DNA from: Sporosarcina ureae DSM 2281
GTDB lineage: Bacteria > Bacillota > Bacilli > Bacillales_A > Planococcaceae
Direction of reading: 5' to 3'
NCBI RefSeq assembly: GCF_000425545.1
Contig: NZ_AUDQ01000006.1
Location: 105,443-169,442, forward strand
Length of the DNA: 64,000 nucleotides
The notes beneath the pieces are model-generated. The model searched no databases, had not been told where the DNA came from, and saw only the letters and a list, made by a program, of their open reading frames with translations. Below are positions 61,744 through 64,000 of the stretch, one piece after another. Made by a program: the position numbers and the translations under genes. Numbering within the stretch: position 1 is the first letter of the stretch; every line of letters starts with the position of its first letter.

Positions 61744-62718
61744 TTATTCTTTCCAATAGGCGTTTGTGTCTTCAATCATCTTTTTCGATGATTGCAATCC
61801 ACCGCCATAGAACCATGCTTCTGTGTCTAGATAAATTATATGGTCATTCTTATAAGCGTTCGTTCTTTTCACAAGTTCATTTTCAAACATTTCCTTTGTG
61901 CTATCATGAGCGGTATTTAGTACTGCACTACGATCCACAACAAAGATGATGTCTGGATTTTTCTCTGTTATGTATTCAAAATTAATGGATTGACCAAATT
62001 TGGCTTTTTCAATATTCTCATCCACCGCTTTATATCCAGCGACATCATGGATGAATCCACCGTAACGCGAACCAGGTCCATAGGCACTAATTTTCCCTTC
62101 GTTTACCATAACAATCAAAGTTTTCGCATCAAGATCTTTCGTTTTCTCTTGAATAGCATCGACTTTTTCATTTATTTCCGTTAGTTCTTTATCAATTTGC
62201 TCTTCTTTATTAAATAGGTTGGCGATGGTTTCCATATTGTCTGTAAATGAATCCATATAGTTCGTGAAGTCGACACTCATATAAACAGTTGGAGCAATAC
62301 TTTTAAATTCATCATACATTTCGGCTTGACGATCCCCGATAATAATTAGATCCGGTTTCATTCCATCAATTGCTTCAAAGTCTGGTTCCACTAAACTTCC
62401 TACATTTGTATATTCAGATCCAGCATATTTTTTAAGATACTCAGGTACCGCATTTTGTGGAACACCTGCAACCTCAATGCCCAATGAATCTAACGTATCT
62501 AAAACACCAAAGTCCAATACAACAATTTTTTCTGGTACTTTATTCAACACTACTTCTTGATCATCAAGCTCATGCTGAACTTTTATTTCAGTTGATTCCG
62601 CACCTTCTTGAGTAGTACTAGACGATTCGTCCGCTTGGTTATCCGTTTCTTTAGATGTACATGCGGAGATCACTAGCATACAAGTAAATAGTAATACAAA
62701 CAATGACCATTTTTTCAC
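61744..62718 (-). CDS. Iron-siderophore ABC transporter substrate-binding lipoprotein (YclQ-like)
   Basis: The 324-residue lipoprotein has lipobox ISAC (Cys20), an acidic linker, then a cluster A-2/FecB-type binding domain: VPEKIVVLDFGVLDTLDSLG, VGSLVEPDFEAI and GMKPDLIIIG. It resembles YclQ/FatB-type petrobactin or catecholate binders. It delivers ferric siderophore to a permease, but no permease or ATPase gene is next to it. A Fur box overlaps its promoter. No gene overlaps it. Confidence 0.9.
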   Translation of the reverse strand: MKKWSLFVLLFTCMLVISACTSKETDNQADESSSTTQEGAESTEIKVQHELDDQEVVLNKVPEKIVVLDFGVLDTLDSLGIEVAGVPQNAVPEYLKKYAGSEYTNVGSLVEPDFEAIDGMKPDLIIIGDRQAEMYDEFKSIAPTVYMSVDFTNYMDSFTDNMETIANLFNKEEQIDKELTEINEKVDAIQEKTKDLDAKTLIVMVNEGKISAYGPGSRYGGFIHDVAGYKAVDENIEKAKFGQSINFEYITEKNPDIIFVVDRSAVLNTAHDSTKEMFENELVKRTNAYKNDHIIYLDTEAWFYGGGLQSSKKMIEDTNAYWKE

Positions 62719-62857
62719 GACAATTAACCCCTCTTTGTATCAAATTGCATTTCCTAAAGCAAAATCTTGAAATGACTCGCGCTCTCAATCCAATGATCGG
62801 TATGCTTGGAATCCATTTCGTTCGTTACCAGAAATGAATAAGGAAAAGACTACATTC

Positions 62858-62890
62858 ATTATACAATAAACAAATGATAATGACTATCAT
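62858..62890 (-). promoter_or_regulatory. Fur-controlled promoter of the siderophore-binding gene
   Basis: TGATAATGACTATCA (62875-62889) fits the 7-1-7 Fur box TGATAATNATTATCA with one mismatch. On the minus strand a TATAAT -10 lies at 62858-62863, so the Fur box covers the -35 region. Repression by Fur in iron-replete cells is expected. Confidence 0.85.
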
Positions 62891-63085
62891 TTTCAAATGA
62901 AAGTTGAAGGATTTAGTAGTATTCAGAAAGTGTTCGAGAAGTAAATAATCGATAGTATTTCTCGCTCTAAAGATCTAAAAAGTATCGCATGAACTGAACA
63001 CTACGTCCAATAAAAAAATGCTATGCTAGTAAGAATAAGTAGTAGGATAATATTGTAATTTATAACGAATTTGAGGAGCCACGCC

Positions 63086-63592
63086 ATGAAAGATTTTTAT
63101 AGTGCAGTAACTTATGTTAATGAAAAGATGTATGAGCCAAATCATTTGATTTTACAATTAATTAAAGAAGAAAAGCAAAATGCTAAGTACGGAGCTGGTA
63201 CATTTCAAATAGCTTCTAGAACCGTTCGATTTAGAGTAGCGAATACAACACCTAGAAAAGTAGGGCAGTTTGTTGCGTTTTGGGAAAAGGACGACAATAA
63301 TAAAAATCAACCTTATTCATACGAGGAAGCACCTGATTTGTTCGTGATTACTACTTTTAAAAATACACATGAGTTTGGACAATTTATTTTCCCAAAGGAC
63401 GTGATGTTGCAACAGAATATGGTTAGCTCCAGTTCAACAAAAGGGAAAATGGCAGTAAGAGTGTATCCGAGCTGGGATCATCCTGCTAGTAAACAAGCGT
63501 TGAAAACACAGCAGTGGCAGTTACCTTATTTTGCAGATATGAGGACATTAAATGAAATAACCAAAGACAAAATAATGGAACTGTATTTGTGA
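63086..63592 (+). CDS. MepB-family protein
   Basis: The 168-residue soluble protein has the MepB pattern: YGAGTFQIASRTVRFRVANT, TPRKVGQFVAFWEKD and GKMAVRVYPSWD. In Staphylococcus aureus mepB lies in the mepRAB multidrug-efflux locus, but its role is unclear. Here mepR and mepA are absent. TGAGGAG is seven bases before ATG 63086. Confidence 0.85.
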   Translation: MKDFYSAVTYVNEKMYEPNHLILQLIKEEKQNAKYGAGTFQIASRTVRFRVANTTPRKVGQFVAFWEKDDNNKNQPYSYEEAPDLFVITTFKNTHEFGQFIFPKDVMLQQNMVSSSSTKGKMAVRVYPSWDHPASKQALKTQQWQLPYFADMRTLNEITKDKIMELYL

Positions 63593-63697
63593 TAATTCAC
63601 TGCGATCAGGTGACTGTAATATTCAGAATTAGTTCAAGACCTAGAAAACATCAGAGTTTTAGAGGACTGTAGATCTAATGAACGCGATTGTATTATG

Positions 63698-64000
63698 GTA
63701 AGCGTCAAAACGTGAACACATATTAATAGAAGAAGATTCGTGAGATACTCCTCCCATAGAACATGTTTTGGGAGGGATTTCTTTGAAAAGAAAAGAGAAA
63801 GAAGCATACTGGTCTGCGAAGATCGATGAATATCAAAGCAGTGGACTAGCACTTTCTGAATGGTGTGATACGGCAGAGGTCGCTGTCCATAATATGAAGT
63901 ATTGGCTACGCAAGCAGTCGCCAGTTAATCCTGCCACACATCAGGAGACCAGTTGGGTCTCCTGTGTGGTGGAAGAGTCGATAGAAGATTCGATTTCGTT
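63698..64000 (+). mobile_element. IS66-family insertion sequence, left end (partial)
   Basis: The terminal sequence GTAAGCGTCAAAACGTGAAC at 63698 is typical of IS66-family ends (GTAAGCG). An accessory transposition gene follows. The element runs beyond the right edge, so its length, transposase and right repeat cannot be seen. GTATTATG (63690-63697) would be the 8-bp target duplication. Confidence 0.75.
63783..64000 (+). CDS. tnpA: IS66-family accessory protein TnpA (partial)
   Basis: From TTG 63783, behind GGGAGGGA, the frame stays open to the window edge (72 codons): KRKEKEAYWSAKIDEYQSSG, then LALSEWCDTAEVAVHNMKYW and LRKQ. This is the helix-turn-helix pattern of the IS66 accessory protein TnpA (SGLxxxEWCxxxxVxxxxxxYW). 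TnpB and the TnpC transposase should follow outside the window. Confidence 0.8.
   Translation, partial: MKRKEKEAYWSAKIDEYQSSGLALSEWCDTAEVAVHNMKYWLRKQSPVNPATHQETSWVSCVVEESIEDSIS

Noticed and set aside
1..64000. tRNA or rRNA genes
   Set aside because: No cloverleaf with a recognisable T-arm GTTCRANTC in context and no rRNA conserved segments were noticed on reading; a tRNA search was not possible here.

Overview
The window looks like a Planococcaceae (Sporosarcina-like) chromosome from the Firmicutes. The gene order from the 3' end of tgt through yajC, yrbG, spoVB, comN, secDF, yrvD, recJ, apt, relA, dtd, hisS, aspS, 6S RNA and yrvM/tcdA closely follows the Bacillus subtilis yrbF-yrvM region. 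The ribosome binding sites are strong AGGAGG types. TTG and GTG starts are common. T-box, DeoR, LexA and Fur sites are of Bacillus type. Sporulation-type genes (spoVB and a possible small acid-soluble spore protein) suggest a spore former. This assignment is inferred from content and synteny only.

Positions 1-21.6 kb are housekeeping: protein export (YajC, SecDF), a DUF421 protein, a SpoVB flippase, RecJ, purine salvage (Apt), stringent response (Rel), D-Tyr-tRNA deacylase, HisS behind a T-box, AspS, 6S RNA, TcdA and a succinate-semialdehyde dehydrogenase. recJ is interrupted by a complete 2,772-bp group II intron, which splits one codon of its catalytic DYDADG motif. Three copies of a 127-164 bp palindromic intergenic repeat lie at 6.2 kb and 16.6-17.1 kb.

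Positions 21.6-42 kb are accessory: a GDYXXLXY protein, IlvA, small membrane and zinc-ribbon proteins, four DUF948 (YtxG-like) proteins around an AT-rich serine hydrolase, an EAL protein, a short-chain dehydrogenase, MarR, a chemotaxis receptor, an SOS-box YolD-like gene next to a GIY-YIG nuclease gene, proline dehydrogenase, lipoproteins, a DUF1646 transporter and a holin-like gene with a decayed relative. Three intergenic arrays carry GAGCG/CGCTC cores spaced 21 bp apart (14.85, 31.7 and 37.3 kb).

Positions 42.2-46.7 kb hold a deoxyribonucleoside catabolism locus: deoR, then nupC-pdp-deoC behind a DeoR-like operator and a cre-like site. Positions 46.8-48.9 kb are decayed, with the remains of a UPF0175/DUF3368 toxin-antitoxin pair and one intact 51-codon gene that resembles a spore-protein gene.

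Positions 49-60.5 kb are the most interesting part. A cobalamin riboswitch and terminator precede eight tightly packed genes: a secreted DUF4430 protein, a membrane-anchored alpha/alpha-barrel protein with prenyltransferase-like repeats, a second anchored DUF4430 protein, an ECF transmembrane (T) subunit, a fused double ATPase, then MoxR, DUF58 and transglutaminase-like proteins. Barrel plus DUF4430 are the two domains of animal intrinsic factor and transcobalamin, here on separate polypeptides. No substrate-binding S subunit is present. The transglutaminase-like protein has Ser where the catalytic Cys is expected.

The right end carries a methyltransferase, a zinc-ribbon membrane protein, a Fur-box siderophore-binding lipoprotein without a permease, a MepB-family protein, and the left end of an IS66-family element that runs off the window.
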